Below are positions 24,894 through 34,088 of a DNA stretch of 64,000 nt, piece after piece. The DNA is from Bacillota bacterium. Its GTDB lineage: Bacteria; Bacillota; Clostridia; Christensenellales; SZUA-584. Each line of letters opens with the position of its first letter. The first letter of the stretch is position 1. The position numbers and the translations under genes are program-made. A model generated the notes under the pieces. That model was not told where the DNA came from. It saw nothing but the letters and a program-made list of their open reading frames with translations, and made no database searches. The stretch lies in assembly GCA_023461435.1 (NCBI GenBank), contig JAEYLC010000026.1:1-64000 (forward strand), in the 5' to 3' direction.

Positions 24894-25652
24894 ATGGTAG
24901 CGGTGATACTTTGTGGCGGAAAAGGCATGAGAATGTGCAAGGGAACAGCCAGCGTTCCCAAAGCCCTTTTGGATATTAACGGACATCCGATTATTTGGCA
25001 TATTATGAATCTGTTCAGTCAGTACGGCGTACGTGATTTTGTACTGCCGCTTGGATATAAAGGAGAAGAAATCAGAAAATACTTTAACGATTATTATGTC
25101 AATCATTTAAACTATAAGCTTAATTTGAGCGACAACCATATCGAGTTCCTTGATGAATTCGAGCAGAACTGGAACATCACTTTTGCCGACACGGGCATAG
25201 ACACTCAGACAGCCGCACGTTTAAAAATGGTTGAGAAATACGTAACCGGTGACACATTTTTATTGACCTACGGCGACGGCCTCGGCGACATCCGCGTCGA
25301 TAAGCTGCTTGAGTACCATAAACAGATGGATAGACTGGCGACCGTCACCGGTGTGGATTACCGAAGCCAATACGGTATTCTCACGGTGAAAAGCGGCGTC
25401 GCCACGGCTTTCAAAGAAAAACCGCTGCTCAACCTGATTGTGAACGCGGGGTTTTTCGTGTTTAACAAGTCGGTCTTCCAGTACCTCACCGACGATAAGA
25501 AGGCATCGCTCGAATCCACGCTGTTAAAAAAGCTCACAGCCATCGATGAGCTCGCCGTTTACAAGCATGACGGCTATTGGATCGGCATTGACACGTATAA
25601 GGATCTGCTAAGCGCGCAGCATAACACTCACCGGTTTTTACCAGATCAATGA
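24894..25652 (+). CDS. rfbF: Glucose-1-phosphate cytidylyltransferase-like protein
   Basis: Nucleotidyltransferase making CDP-glucose from glucose-1-phosphate and CTP. It has the sugar-nucleotide loop ILCGGKGMRM, then PKALLDINGHPIIWHIM, GYKGEEIRKYF, a TFADTGIDTQTAARLK segment and the metal-binding LTYGDGLGDI. All fit the RfbF subgroup closely, and a CDP-glucose 4,6-dehydratase gene lies 3.3 kb downstream. AGGAGGG nine bases ahead of the ATG. The length of 252 residues is normal. It opens a four-gene sugar/glycosylation operon. Confidence 0.87.
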   Translation: MVAVILCGGKGMRMCKGTASVPKALLDINGHPIIWHIMNLFSQYGVRDFVLPLGYKGEEIRKYFNDYYVNHLNYKLNLSDNHIEFLDEFEQNWNITFADTGIDTQTAARLKMVEKYVTGDTFLLTYGDGLGDIRVDKLLEYHKQMDRLATVTGVDYRSQYGILTVKSGVATAFKEKPLLNLIVNAGFFVFNKSVFQYLTDDKKASLESTLLKKLTAIDELAVYKHDGYWIGIDTYKDLLSAQHNTHRFLPDQ

Positions 25653-25736
25653 TCTTATCTGGCGGGCGTTTTTTTAACAAAGCGCCGCTCTCTACATAAA
25701 GTTCCGCAGCTACATAAAAAAATTGAAAGGCATTGT

Positions 25737-28019
25737 TTGGTGACTGCAATGAATATGAAAATGTTGCCTGCGGAACTGTTTGTCGTTATAACGAATCAAA
25801 AAATCAGTGACAGTATGCAAACCGCTTCCGACGGTATCGTGAATCCAACGCCGCCCGCCGCCCCTGAACCGCCGGTGTTCATACCGCCCATACCGCCTGA
25901 GCCTGCGGTTTTCCAATCGGAAACGTTCAGCCCGCCTGAAGTTCATACGGCTGTGCCGCCGATCATCAATTCGGTGCTTGCTCCGCCCGCACGGCTCAGA
26001 GCAAAGCCCCGGATGTACGAAATTCTCGCAAACGCGGCGGCCGCAAGGGCCAACATCGCACAGAGCCATACACCGGTTCACGCATCGAGCGCGCGGTATC
26101 ATTTATGTACCGTCACCGACAAGTCATATCTCGTTAAGGTGATCGCGCAATACCGGTCGCTGGAGAGGACGGCGTCCGATTTTCATATCTTTGTGTGCTG
26201 TACGGATGACGAAGCTTACCGCGTGCTGTCGGCGCTCAGGCTGCCGCGCTGCACCGCGTTAACACTTGCCGATCTCAAGGACGGCGAGCTTTACACGCTT
26301 CAGCGCGAACGCAAGGCCAACGAGTTCTGCTGGACGCTCAAGAGCTACCTGATGCTGCATCTGGTGCAGGAATATGGTTTTGATCGTTTGATATACTGCG
26401 ACGGCGACATCGGCTTTATGGGGAATCTTGACCTGCTGTATCAGGATTGGGGCGACAGCTCGATCTATTTATGCACACAGCGCGATGTGGACTGGGTGGA
26501 AAGAAAATACGGCAAATACCAGGCGGGTATACTAGGCGTTAAAAACAACGATACGGGCCTCAGTATGCTGCGCTGGTGGCGGGACAAATGCCGCGAATGG
26601 TGCTTTAATTACGAAGACAACGGACGCCTCGGAGACCAGAAATACCTTGACGACGTGCCGGGCCTGTTCGGCGATGTCAAAATCTCGTGGAACAGGGGCA
26701 TCAACGCGGCGCCATGGAACACCATATACAACAACAATTACCCGGTGAACGCTTCAGGCGGCAGCGTGACGATCGACGGTCAGCCGCTCGTCGCTTATCA
26801 TTTTGCCTGCATCGATATCTACGACGATCAGCACTTCGATCTATGGAATCTTGGCAATATCACGGTACAGCCTGTCGTGCGGAAAGCCATCTATGTGCCA
26901 TATCTCAAAATGCTGCGCGAAGCCATGGCCACCGTGAATACACTGGTCCCCGCGTTCACGCCGCATCTTAAGGGGCTGAACTTTGACAACGCCAAGACGC
27001 CGTTCATATATTCGGAAAAAAACCTGCAGCTGCTGGAATGGAACAATGAATACGCGTTCTGCACCATTTCCAGCCGGACGTATGTGGCAAGAACGCTCGC
27101 GTTATACAGCTCAATACGCCGGTTCATGAGCAATTTCCATATTTGGATCTGCTGTGCGGACGATACGGCGTATGCGATTCTTTCACGCTTTGCGCTCGAA
27201 AACACGACGCTGCTGCATGTGCGCGACGTGGAGACGCCCGAGATTCTCGCGACGCGCCCGAGCAAAACGATCGCCGAATACTGCTGGACTTTAAAGCCCG
27301 CGCTTTGCAGCTATGTGTTCTCGCATTATAACGTGAACCGTCTGCTGTACTGCGATTCGGATATCTACTTCTTCTCTCATCCGCATCCCATTTACGAGCT
27401 TTGGCAGTACTACGACACGCTGCTCAACCGGCAGCTCGGAACGCCCGAGCTCGAAAACAAATACGGCATGTATCAGGCGGGCATGATCGGTTTCTCGAAG
27501 ACTGCCGAATCGCTGAAGATACTGCAGTGGTGGCTGCACAAGTGCACCGAATGGTGCTATGACGACCACAGCAACGATAAACGCTGGGGCGACCAAAAAT
27601 ACCTGCAATGGATTCCCGACCTTTTCGAGTCCATCCGTGTCAACGACCGGTACGGCCTCGTGGCGGCGCCGTGGAACATCGTCATGAACAACACGAAGGG
27701 CTTGCAGGTCAGCCGGGCGGGCAGTGATGTTTATCTGGGCAGTGAAAAGCTCGTCGCTTATCATTTCGGCAGCATCAATATGCTCAGCGAGAGCAGCTTT
27801 GATCTGTGGAAGCTCGAACCGCTCGGGTTCGACAACCGCATTTTAGAATATATCTATACGCCTTACCTCAAACATTTAAGCGCGATCTGCAGCACGATCG
27901 CCGCCAAGGGTCTTGGCACATCCATGCTGTTTGCGGATACCCGGCAGGTGTATAATCCATTTGCCATCAGCGCGCCCAAGGAGGCCGAAAATGTCCAGCT
28001 CATGTTCGCTGACAGGTAA
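25737..28019 (+). CDS. Tandem double-domain glycosyltransferase
   Basis: A 760-residue protein with two homologous GT-A-like domains, about 120-400 and 438-715, after a Pro-rich N-terminal segment (37-75). Each domain has a DxD sugar-nucleotide site (YCDGDIGF at 222-224 and YCDSDIYF at 540-542). Each also has the same series FCWTLK/YCWTLK, KYGKYQAG/KYGMYQAG, WGDQKYL-type and AAPWN motifs and a VAYHF ending. Both sites keep the aspartates, so both may be active. There is no signal or membrane helix. The start is TTG at 25737 or GTG at 25740, with GAAAGG at 25725-25730. It overlaps the next gene by 29 bases. It probably glycosylates a surface polymer or protein. Confidence 0.78.
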   Translation: MVTAMNMKMLPAELFVVITNQKISDSMQTASDGIVNPTPPAAPEPPVFIPPIPPEPAVFQSETFSPPEVHTAVPPIINSVLAPPARLRAKPRMYEILANAAAARANIAQSHTPVHASSARYHLCTVTDKSYLVKVIAQYRSLERTASDFHIFVCCTDDEAYRVLSALRLPRCTALTLADLKDGELYTLQRERKANEFCWTLKSYLMLHLVQEYGFDRLIYCDGDIGFMGNLDLLYQDWGDSSIYLCTQRDVDWVERKYGKYQAGILGVKNNDTGLSMLRWWRDKCREWCFNYEDNGRLGDQKYLDDVPGLFGDVKISWNRGINAAPWNTIYNNNYPVNASGGSVTIDGQPLVAYHFACIDIYDDQHFDLWNLGNITVQPVVRKAIYVPYLKMLREAMATVNTLVPAFTPHLKGLNFDNAKTPFIYSEKNLQLLEWNNEYAFCTISSRTYVARTLALYSSIRRFMSNFHIWICCADDTAYAILSRFALENTTLLHVRDVETPEILATRPSKTIAEYCWTLKPALCSYVFSHYNVNRLLYCDSDIYFFSHPHPIYELWQYYDTLLNRQLGTPELENKYGMYQAGMIGFSKTAESLKILQWWLHKCTEWCYDDHSNDKRWGDQKYLQWIPDLFESIRVNDRYGLVAAPWNIVMNNTKGLQVSRAGSDVYLGSEKLVAYHFGSINMLSESSFDLWKLEPLGFDNRILEYIYTPYLKHLSAICSTIAAKGLGTSMLFADTRQVYNPFAISAPKEAENVQLMFADR

Positions 28020-28950
28020 GCGCCTGATTGTGACGGGCGGGGCGGGATTTATCGGTTCGCATCTGGTTCGACGCCTCGCCGATGAAAGCGCGGATGTGAC
28101 CGTTTTGACGAAGGGCGGGAGCCCGCTTTGGCGGCTGGCTCAGTGCGGCTGCTGCTGCCGCATCGCGGCCGCCGACATTACCGATGAGCCGTCGGTATCG
28201 CGGATATTCGACGGCTGCCCGCCCGACGGCGTGTTTCATCTCGCGGCCTACGGCGTGAACAGCGCCGATCAGGACATTTCCGACGCCGTCAGCGTCAATG
28301 TGAACGGCACGGTGAATATTTTAAAAGCCATGAAAAACTGCGGGTGTCCGCGCGCGGTCATTATGGGCAGCGGCGCGGAATACGGCAACCACGATGGCCC
28401 GGTCGATGAAAACGCGCCGCTCCGTCCCGCGGATATCTATGCGAGCACCAAAGCCGCCGCCACGCTGATTGCGCATCAGTATGCCGCGCAGCACGGCATC
28501 GGCCTCGTAACGCTGCGGCCCTTTGGGGTTTACGGCGAAGCGGAACCGCGCCACAAGATATTCTGCCACGCGATACTCTCGATGCTGCGCGGCGAGCCGC
28601 TCGATTTAACGCTCTGCACACAGTGCCGCGATTACTGCTATGTCGGCGATATTGTGGAGGCGGCGGTAGCCGCGTATCAAGACGAGTCGCTCAAAAACGC
28701 CGTTTTTAACCTCGGCACCGGCTGCGCCCGGCCCCTGCGCGAGTATATCGAGCAGATCCGCGCCATTATTCAGCCGACCAGCAGTGTGAACTTTGGCGCG
28801 CGGGCGTTCCGTGCGCATGAGCTCTGGTCTCCTTTGCCCGATGTGCGTCTGGCGGCCGACCAGCTCCATTGGCACAGCACGCAAAGCCTTGAGGAGGGGC
28901 TGCAAAAAACAGTCCAATGGTTCCGCGAAAACGGCCGGTATTATGAATAG
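27991..28950 (+). CDS. NAD-dependent epimerase/dehydratase (extended SDR)
   Basis: Extended short-chain dehydrogenase acting on nucleotide sugars. The Rossmann motif is VTGGAGFIGSH (13-23), followed by HLAAYG and the YxxxK pair YASTK; a Ser in MGSGAEYG completes the triad. Length is 319 residues. The placement between cytidylyltransferase and CDP-glucose 4,6-dehydratase genes suggests reduction or epimerisation of CDP-4-keto-6-deoxyglucose, but the substrate is inferred. AAGGAGG six bases before the ATG at 27991 fixes the start inside the end of the glycosyltransferase gene. Confidence 0.85.
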   Translation: MSSSCSLTGKRLIVTGGAGFIGSHLVRRLADESADVTVLTKGGSPLWRLAQCGCCCRIAAADITDEPSVSRIFDGCPPDGVFHLAAYGVNSADQDISDAVSVNVNGTVNILKAMKNCGCPRAVIMGSGAEYGNHDGPVDENAPLRPADIYASTKAAATLIAHQYAAQHGIGLVTLRPFGVYGEAEPRHKIFCHAILSMLRGEPLDLTLCTQCRDYCYVGDIVEAAVAAYQDESLKNAVFNLGTGCARPLREYIEQIRAIIQPTSSVNFGARAFRAHELWSPLPDVRLAADQLHWHSTQSLEEGLQKTVQWFRENGRYYE

Positions 28951-28971
28951 ACATGATGAAGGAGAGACAAC

Positions 28972-30048
28972 ATGGAACGGTTGATCAACAGAAAGAACGT
29001 TTTGGTGACGGGACACACAGGCTTTAAAGGCACATGGCTGTGCCTTTGGCTTTGTATGCTCGGCGCCAACGTGACGGGATACAGCCTTGATAACGATGAC
29101 CCGCGGAGCAACTTTATACTCTCCGGCCTCAAAAAAAAGATTACGCATATTGTCGGAGACATCCGCGACACGGACAGCCTTAAAAAAGCGTTTCAAATGG
29201 CAAGACCCGACGCGGTCGTGCATCTGGCCGCACAACCCATTGTGCGGAACGCCCTTATCGACCCGCGTTATACCTACGACGTCAATGTGATGGGCACACT
29301 CAACGTGCTCGAAGAAGTTAAGGCGTGCGGCAGCTGCCTCGGCGCCGTACTGATCACGAGCGACAAGTGTTACGATAATCAGGAATGGGTCTGGGGGTAC
29401 CGCGAAATCGACCCGATCGGCGGCCATGATATCTATTCGTCGAGCAAGGGCTGCGATGAACTGCTTATCGCCGCTTACCGCCATTCCTATCCGACGAATT
29501 TCGGCCCGGGCGCGAAGCTTCTGGTCTCCGCGCGCGCAGGCAACGTGGTAGGCGGCGGCGACTGGGGCGATTACCGCCTCGTGCCGGACTGCATCCGCGC
29601 GCTTATTTCGGGCGAGACCATCGTGCTGCGCAGCCCGCAGTCGGTGCGGCCCTGGCAGCACGTGCTCGAGCCGCTGTCCGGCTATATCACATTGCTCGAA
29701 AAAGTGCTCGAAGAGGATCACCGGTTCGCGGGCGGCTGGAATTTCGGGCCTGATCCGGGAAACGCCATTACGGTTGAGAGCATGGTGCGCAAAATCATTG
29801 ATGCGTGGGGCAACGGGAGCTATACGTGCGACGAAACAAGGCGTATGCCCGAAGCCAATCTTTTAAACCTCGATGTCAGCAAGGCGCGATTCGCGCTTCA
29901 CTGGTCGCCCGTATGGGATATCGATACGACGGTCAATAAAACGGTGGAGTGGTATAAACAAAGCGCGGACGGTGGTATCGCCGCGCTCTGCGAGAGTCAG
30001 ATCAACGAATACAGCCGCGGCATGAACGAGCTGTTACTTGAGTCCTAG
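28972..30048 (+). CDS. rfbG: CDP-glucose 4,6-dehydratase
   Basis: Converts CDP-glucose to CDP-4-keto-6-deoxyglucose, the entry to CDP-linked dideoxyhexoses and related sugars. It is an extended SDR with the RfbG-type loop VTGHTGFKGTWL, HLAAQPIVR, the TSDKCYDN segment carrying the catalytic Thr/Asp/Lys region, and YSSSKG (YxxxK). Length is 358 residues. GGAG sits ahead of the ATG. Its final 15 bases overlap the convergent pyridoxal kinase gene, so the operon ends here without room for a classical terminator. Confidence 0.92.
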   Translation: MERLINRKNVLVTGHTGFKGTWLCLWLCMLGANVTGYSLDNDDPRSNFILSGLKKKITHIVGDIRDTDSLKKAFQMARPDAVVHLAAQPIVRNALIDPRYTYDVNVMGTLNVLEEVKACGSCLGAVLITSDKCYDNQEWVWGYREIDPIGGHDIYSSSKGCDELLIAAYRHSYPTNFGPGAKLLVSARAGNVVGGGDWGDYRLVPDCIRALISGETIVLRSPQSVRPWQHVLEPLSGYITLLEKVLEEDHRFAGGWNFGPDPGNAITVESMVRKIIDAWGNGSYTCDETRRMPEANLLNLDVSKARFALHWSPVWDIDTTVNKTVEWYKQSADGGIAALCESQINEYSRGMNELLLES

Positions 30049-30879
30049 CCTTGCGCACAGCGCCGGCAGTCCCTCCTCAAAATTCACGCCGAAGCGGACA
30101 TCCGTGCCCGCTTTTTGCGTGCGCTCGATGCTCTGCGCCGTGAAATCCACGGCGATCTGCGCCGATTCCGCAAGCGGGAAGCCCCGAAGCACGGCTGAAA
30201 GCAGCACGCTCGCGAACACATCGCCTGTGCCATGATAGCAACCTTCGATCCTTTGCGAAAAAGCATAATCGGCGGCTCCCGTTTGCCTGTCGTAAGCCGC
30301 CGCGCCGAGAGACGTCTCATCAAAATAAACGCCCGTGAGCACCACACGCCGCGGCCCGAGCGCCGCGAGCTTTTTAAGCATCTCTTCTACGTACTCGTGC
30401 GTATACGGGCCTTCGCGGTATTCCTGACGCGTGAGCAGCGCAGCCTCGGTCATGTTCGGCACAATGATGTCCGCATGCGCGCAGAGCTTTCTCATGCCGT
30501 CGGGAAAGTTCTCGGGAAATACCTTGTAAAGCGCGCCGTTGTCGGCCATCACAGGATCCACCACGATCAGCGTGTTCTGACCGCGCAGGCGGCCAAACAC
30601 CTGCTCCATGATATCGATCTGCTCAAATGAGCCGAGGAACCCTGAATATATCGCGTCGAACTCAAGCCCAAGAGAGCACCAGTGTTCCGTCACGGGCAGT
30701 ATGTCCTCAGTTAAATCGCGGTAGGTAAAGCCTGTGAAGCCGCCCGTATGCGTGGAGAGCACGGCGGTCGGGATCACACTGACCTCGATGCCCGCTGCCG
30801 AAATGACGGGCAGCGCCACGGTTAACGAGCATTTCCCGAAGCCGGAGATATCGTGTATGGCGGCAATTCTTTTTTGCAT
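30034..30879 (-). CDS. pdxY: Pyridoxal/pyridoxamine kinase
   Basis: Ribokinase-fold kinase phosphorylating vitamin B6 vitamers. It starts with IHDISGFGKCSLTVALPV, the substrate-binding segment typical of the PdxK/PdxY group. VVDPVMADNG and VPNMTEAALL follow, and the anion-hole motif CYHGTGDVFA carries the catalytic Asp. Length is 281 residues. AAGGAG ten bases ahead of the ATG. It is convergent with rfbG (15-base overlap) and unrelated to its neighbours in function. Confidence 0.9.
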   Translation of the reverse strand: MQKRIAAIHDISGFGKCSLTVALPVISAAGIEVSVIPTAVLSTHTGGFTGFTYRDLTEDILPVTEHWCSLGLEFDAIYSGFLGSFEQIDIMEQVFGRLRGQNTLIVVDPVMADNGALYKVFPENFPDGMRKLCAHADIIVPNMTEAALLTRQEYREGPYTHEYVEEMLKKLAALGPRRVVLTGVYFDETSLGAAAYDRQTGAADYAFSQRIEGCYHGTGDVFASVLLSAVLRGFPLAESAQIAVDFTAQSIERTQKAGTDVRFGVNFEEGLPALCARLGLK

Positions 30880-30975
30880 TGTTTCTTCACTCCTTTGTTA
30901 TCAGTCCATTATATCCTCGCTGCCGATTTCGTACAAGCCAAAATACGCCAATATAGCGAAGCCAAATATAGCGAA

Positions 30976-31001
30976 GCCTCCTGCCGATTCCGGCAGGAGG
31001 C
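30976..31001. repeat. Perfect inverted repeat upstream of pdxY
   Basis: An 11-bp perfect stem GCCTCCTGCCG/CGGCAGGAGGC with an ATTC loop. It lies after the lipoprotein gene read on the minus strand but lacks a T run. Upstream the phrase ATAGCGAAGCC is repeated. Confidence 0.6.
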
Positions 31002-31038
31002 CATACCTGATACTCAACAAACAAAGCCGCTGAAACTA

Positions 31039-31914
31039 TTACTCACTCGTGTCAGGCCACTCGCCTTCATAAGACGGATGATCCTCGCCGTCTTCCGGGT
31101 AAAAATATCCCTCCTTGGCAGCCTCCCAGCCGAGTGGAGAAAAGAACACTTCCACCACTTCATACGAGGGGTAAGCGATAAAAATCCGATAGCATTCTCC
31201 TTCGCTCATTTCCACGGTGCATTCGATGATCATATCGATGTCCGGCTGATAGAAATCCCATGAAGTGCCGCAATATTCAATATTGAGAATGCTTCTTCCA
31301 TCCGCAAACTTTTCGTTGATAAATGCTTCGGTGATCTCCTTATACTTCGGATCGTCACTCGCGGCTTGCATCAGTTCATCATCCGCAGAATACGGATCAT
31401 CTTCGAGGTTTTCCTGCTTATATGGCGTTTGGGTTCTTACACTCACGGGCTGTCCGCTCACCGAATCGACATTGCAGACATAATTGGCCCCGTCCGCAAA
31501 CTGGCTGCCCGAATAAACGTCAAAAGACCTGTGGACACCCGAGCCCGTGTTGACCACATACAACCCCTTATCCTCCGGCTTAAATCTGTCTTCAAAGACT
31601 TTCTCCCATAAATCTACAGCCACTGCCGCCGCCTGCTCAAAGCTTAATTCGTCTGCGTGAGGCTTGGTGCCGATGCCGGTCACCGTATATCCGTGCGGCA
31701 ATGCGGGGATGGCCCTTTTTTCAAAAGCCGCTGACGTTTGCTCGTTCGTTTGCGCGTGCGACGGAGCCGTTGAAGAATCGGCCGTTTTCATTACTGTTTC
31801 GCCGGTCTGCTGAACCTGAGTGCAGCTGATCGCGCCTGTCAGCAGCAGCACACCCATCGCAATAAGCAGCATTGTCACAACGGGAAACCAAAGCTTTTTC
31901 GCGATTCTTTTCAT
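31039..31914 (-). CDS. Putative lipoprotein, last gene of two-component cluster
   Basis: A 291-residue exported protein with an N-terminal hydrophobic segment ending in TGAISC, a weak lipobox (Cys about residue 30), then a Ser/Thr-rich linker. The soluble domain contains paired modules resembling PepSY-type folds (SFEQAAAVAVDLWEKVF and YVCNVDSVSGQPVSV), so it may modulate a protease or sense the envelope; that is inference. The C-terminus is acidic. The ATG at 31914 with GGAGAG eight bases ahead is preferred over an in-frame start 57 bases upstream. It follows the histidine kinase on the same strand. Confidence 0.65.
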   Translation of the reverse strand: MKRIAKKLWFPVVTMLLIAMGVLLLTGAISCTQVQQTGETVMKTADSSTAPSHAQTNEQTSAAFEKRAIPALPHGYTVTGIGTKPHADELSFEQAAAVAVDLWEKVFEDRFKPEDKGLYVVNTGSGVHRSFDVYSGSQFADGANYVCNVDSVSGQPVSVRTQTPYKQENLEDDPYSADDELMQAASDDPKYKEITEAFINEKFADGRSILNIEYCGTSWDFYQPDIDMIIECTVEMSEGECYRIFIAYPSYEVVEVFFSPLGWEAAKEGYFYPEDGEDHPSYEGEWPDTSE

Positions 31915-31964
31915 AAATAGAACTCTCCTTTCCGAGCTTCTATTTTCATTGTGCGGGTGCCGTG

Positions 31965-33352
31965 TCAGCAATTTGTATCCGACTCATTACCGAGTTGTAA
32001 AACCGTAACGGTTGTCCCTTTTCCTTCTCCCGACTCGATTTTCATATCATACCCCAAGCCATCACAAATGCTTTGGCATATGGAGAGCCCGAGCCCCGCG
32101 CCGCCCCCCTGCCGCGAACGCGATTTGTCTGCACGGTAAAACGGTTCTGTCATATGCGCAAGAGTTTCTGCGCTCATACCGCAGCCGTTATCGGTCAGTA
32201 CAATTTTTTTATCGTCCGCCGTCAGAGTGATCCGGCAGCCATCTGTGCATGCGTCGGCTGCGTTTTTTACGATATTGACGAGCAGCATGAACAACAGCGT
32301 CGCATCCGTCTGCCAGACAGCCCGGCCCGCGTTAAAGCGCACCGCAGCCCCGGACGCCGGAAGCGTTCTATATACATCCGCAAACAATTCTTTAAGCCGG
32401 ACGCGCTCGATAACCGGAGATGTATTCTTAAGCTTCGCGAGCATCAGCAGCTTTTCCGACATGTCGGCGAGCCGCGCGCTTTCGCGCGATATATAGGCAC
32501 AGGCGCCGAGAGCCTCTCTTCATCGCCGATCGCCGCCTCGTTAATATACTGGGCATAGCCCCCGATCGCCGCCAGCGGCGTGCGCATCTCATGCGCAAGA
32601 CCGTCGATAAAGCGCTGTTTGTTTTCCGCTTCACGCTTGAGCTCGTTAATCTGAGCCTCTACTTTCTCTGCCATGGCAAAAAAACGCGTGGCAAGCTCAG
32701 CAATTTCATCGCGTCCGCGTATTTTAACGCGGATGCTGTAATTGCCGCCTGCAATCGCGGTTGCCGCGTCGGAAAGGTTCTTGATAGGTTGCGTCAACCC
32801 CTTTAATATCACATACAAGGCTGCCGCCAGCGCCACCGACATCAGCGCGCTGCCAAGCGTGAGCATGCGCGAAAGATTATCCGCGCCGGACTGCATGCCG
32901 CTCACACTGCGGGCTGTTTTCAAACCGAAGCCTGCGCCGTTGATGCGACCGCCGACAAGCAGATACGGTGTTCCGTTGATGTTTGAGATGAGAGCTGCTT
33001 GGGAGCCGTCGTCAGGAATTTCAGGAGTCTTGCTTCCCAAAGGGATATTTGAATATGTATACCCGTCCGCGTTTTCTATGGATATGAAAATGCCCTGAGT
33101 TTTATAATATGCCGCGTAGCGCTGAAACAGACTGTCCCAAACGGCATTATCCGCCGTTTGGTCACGCGCCATAATGGCTTCAATGTCGCGGCTCAGCGCG
33201 CTACAGATAAAACCGTGCTCTGAGAAGCCGCGCTCACGCTCCGAATTCAGCGATGTGCGGTAAGCGGTGTTGAAAAGCAGATACGCGCCAATGTTGAGCG
33301 CTGTGAGAAACATGACCAGCGTGGATAAAAATATCTTCTGCCAGTATTTCAT
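31965..33352 (-). pseudogene. Sensor histidine kinase, frameshifted
   Basis: Two-component kinase with the usual parts in two frames. The N-terminal frame (33352 to about 32515) has a membrane helix at 7-28, an extracytoplasmic sensor, a second helix, HAMP and the phospho-acceptor LAHEMRTPLAAIGGY. The remainder (to 31965) has the N-box NIVKNAADAC, DNGCGM and GGGAGLGLSI. The join lies at a CTCTCT run (32514-32519), where removing two bases restores a continuous DEEALGACAYISRESARL. This could be a real slippage mutation or an assembly error. The ATG overlaps the response regulator stop by 4 bases. Confidence 0.85.
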
Positions 33353-34008
33353 GCCCGTGTCTCCAGCCGGTAACCGAGCTTGTAAATCGTTTTGAGGCGC
33401 TCCTGAAGCCCAAGCTTTTTGCGCAGCTTCTGGATATGCACATCCACCGTGCGCGTGTCGCCGAGAAAATCGAACCCCCACGCCAGCTTTAACAGCTTGT
33501 CACGCGAGAGCGCGAGATTGCGGTTGATGATCAGCGCTTCGAGCAGCGCGTATTCCTGCGGTGTCAAATCCACGGTTTCTTCACAGTAAAGCACCTCACG
33601 CGAATCGAAATTGACCGTCAGATCATCGATGCGGAACAGCTTATCGTGCCTTTTCGTACGCCGCAGCACGGCCTCAATACGTGCGATGACCTCCTGCGTT
33701 TCAAACGGCTTGATGATATAATCGTCCGCGCCTTGCTCGAGCCCCTTGACCTTGTCGCTTAAGCTGTTTCGCGCCGTGATCATTATCACGGGCGTGCCGG
33801 AGTCGGGGCGCTGCTTCATCACCGTGATGCCGTCGATGCCGGGCAGCAGAATATCGAGAAGCATGATGTCAAACTGCGCGCTCTCAAGGCAATCGAGCGC
33901 CCTACGGCCGTCGTACGCACGCGTGCATTGGTGCCCGACCAGTGTGAGATTGCGGCAGAGCAGCTCGTTGATGGAAGGATCGTCCTCAACAATCAGAATT
34001 CTTGCCAT
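33349..34008 (-). CDS. OmpR/PhoB-family response regulator
   Basis: A 219-residue regulator with a receiver domain (1-115) and a winged-helix DNA-binding domain (about 125-219). The phosphorylation Asp is in DIMLLDILLPGIDG. The acidic pair is in VEDDPSI and the switch Lys in YIIKPF. DSREVLYCEETVDLTPQEYALLEALI-type sequence starts the output domain (in parts, about 130-155). It is paired with the downstream kinase, which is frameshifted, so the regulator may now lack its partner. Confidence 0.94.
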   Translation of the reverse strand: MARILIVEDDPSINELLCRNLTLVGHQCTRAYDGRRALDCLESAQFDIMLLDILLPGIDGITVMKQRPDSGTPVIMITARNSLSDKVKGLEQGADDYIIKPFETQEVIARIEAVLRRTKRHDKLFRIDDLTVNFDSREVLYCEETVDLTPQEYALLEALIINRNLALSRDKLLKLAWGFDFLGDTRTVDVHIQKLRKKLGLQERLKTIYKLGYRLETRA

Positions 34009-34088
34009 TCATTTACCCCCATTCACATATTATCGCGGTGATGTTATGAAGTTGTTAACAGCCCCTTTGGAAACAGTTTAAGGAAGCA

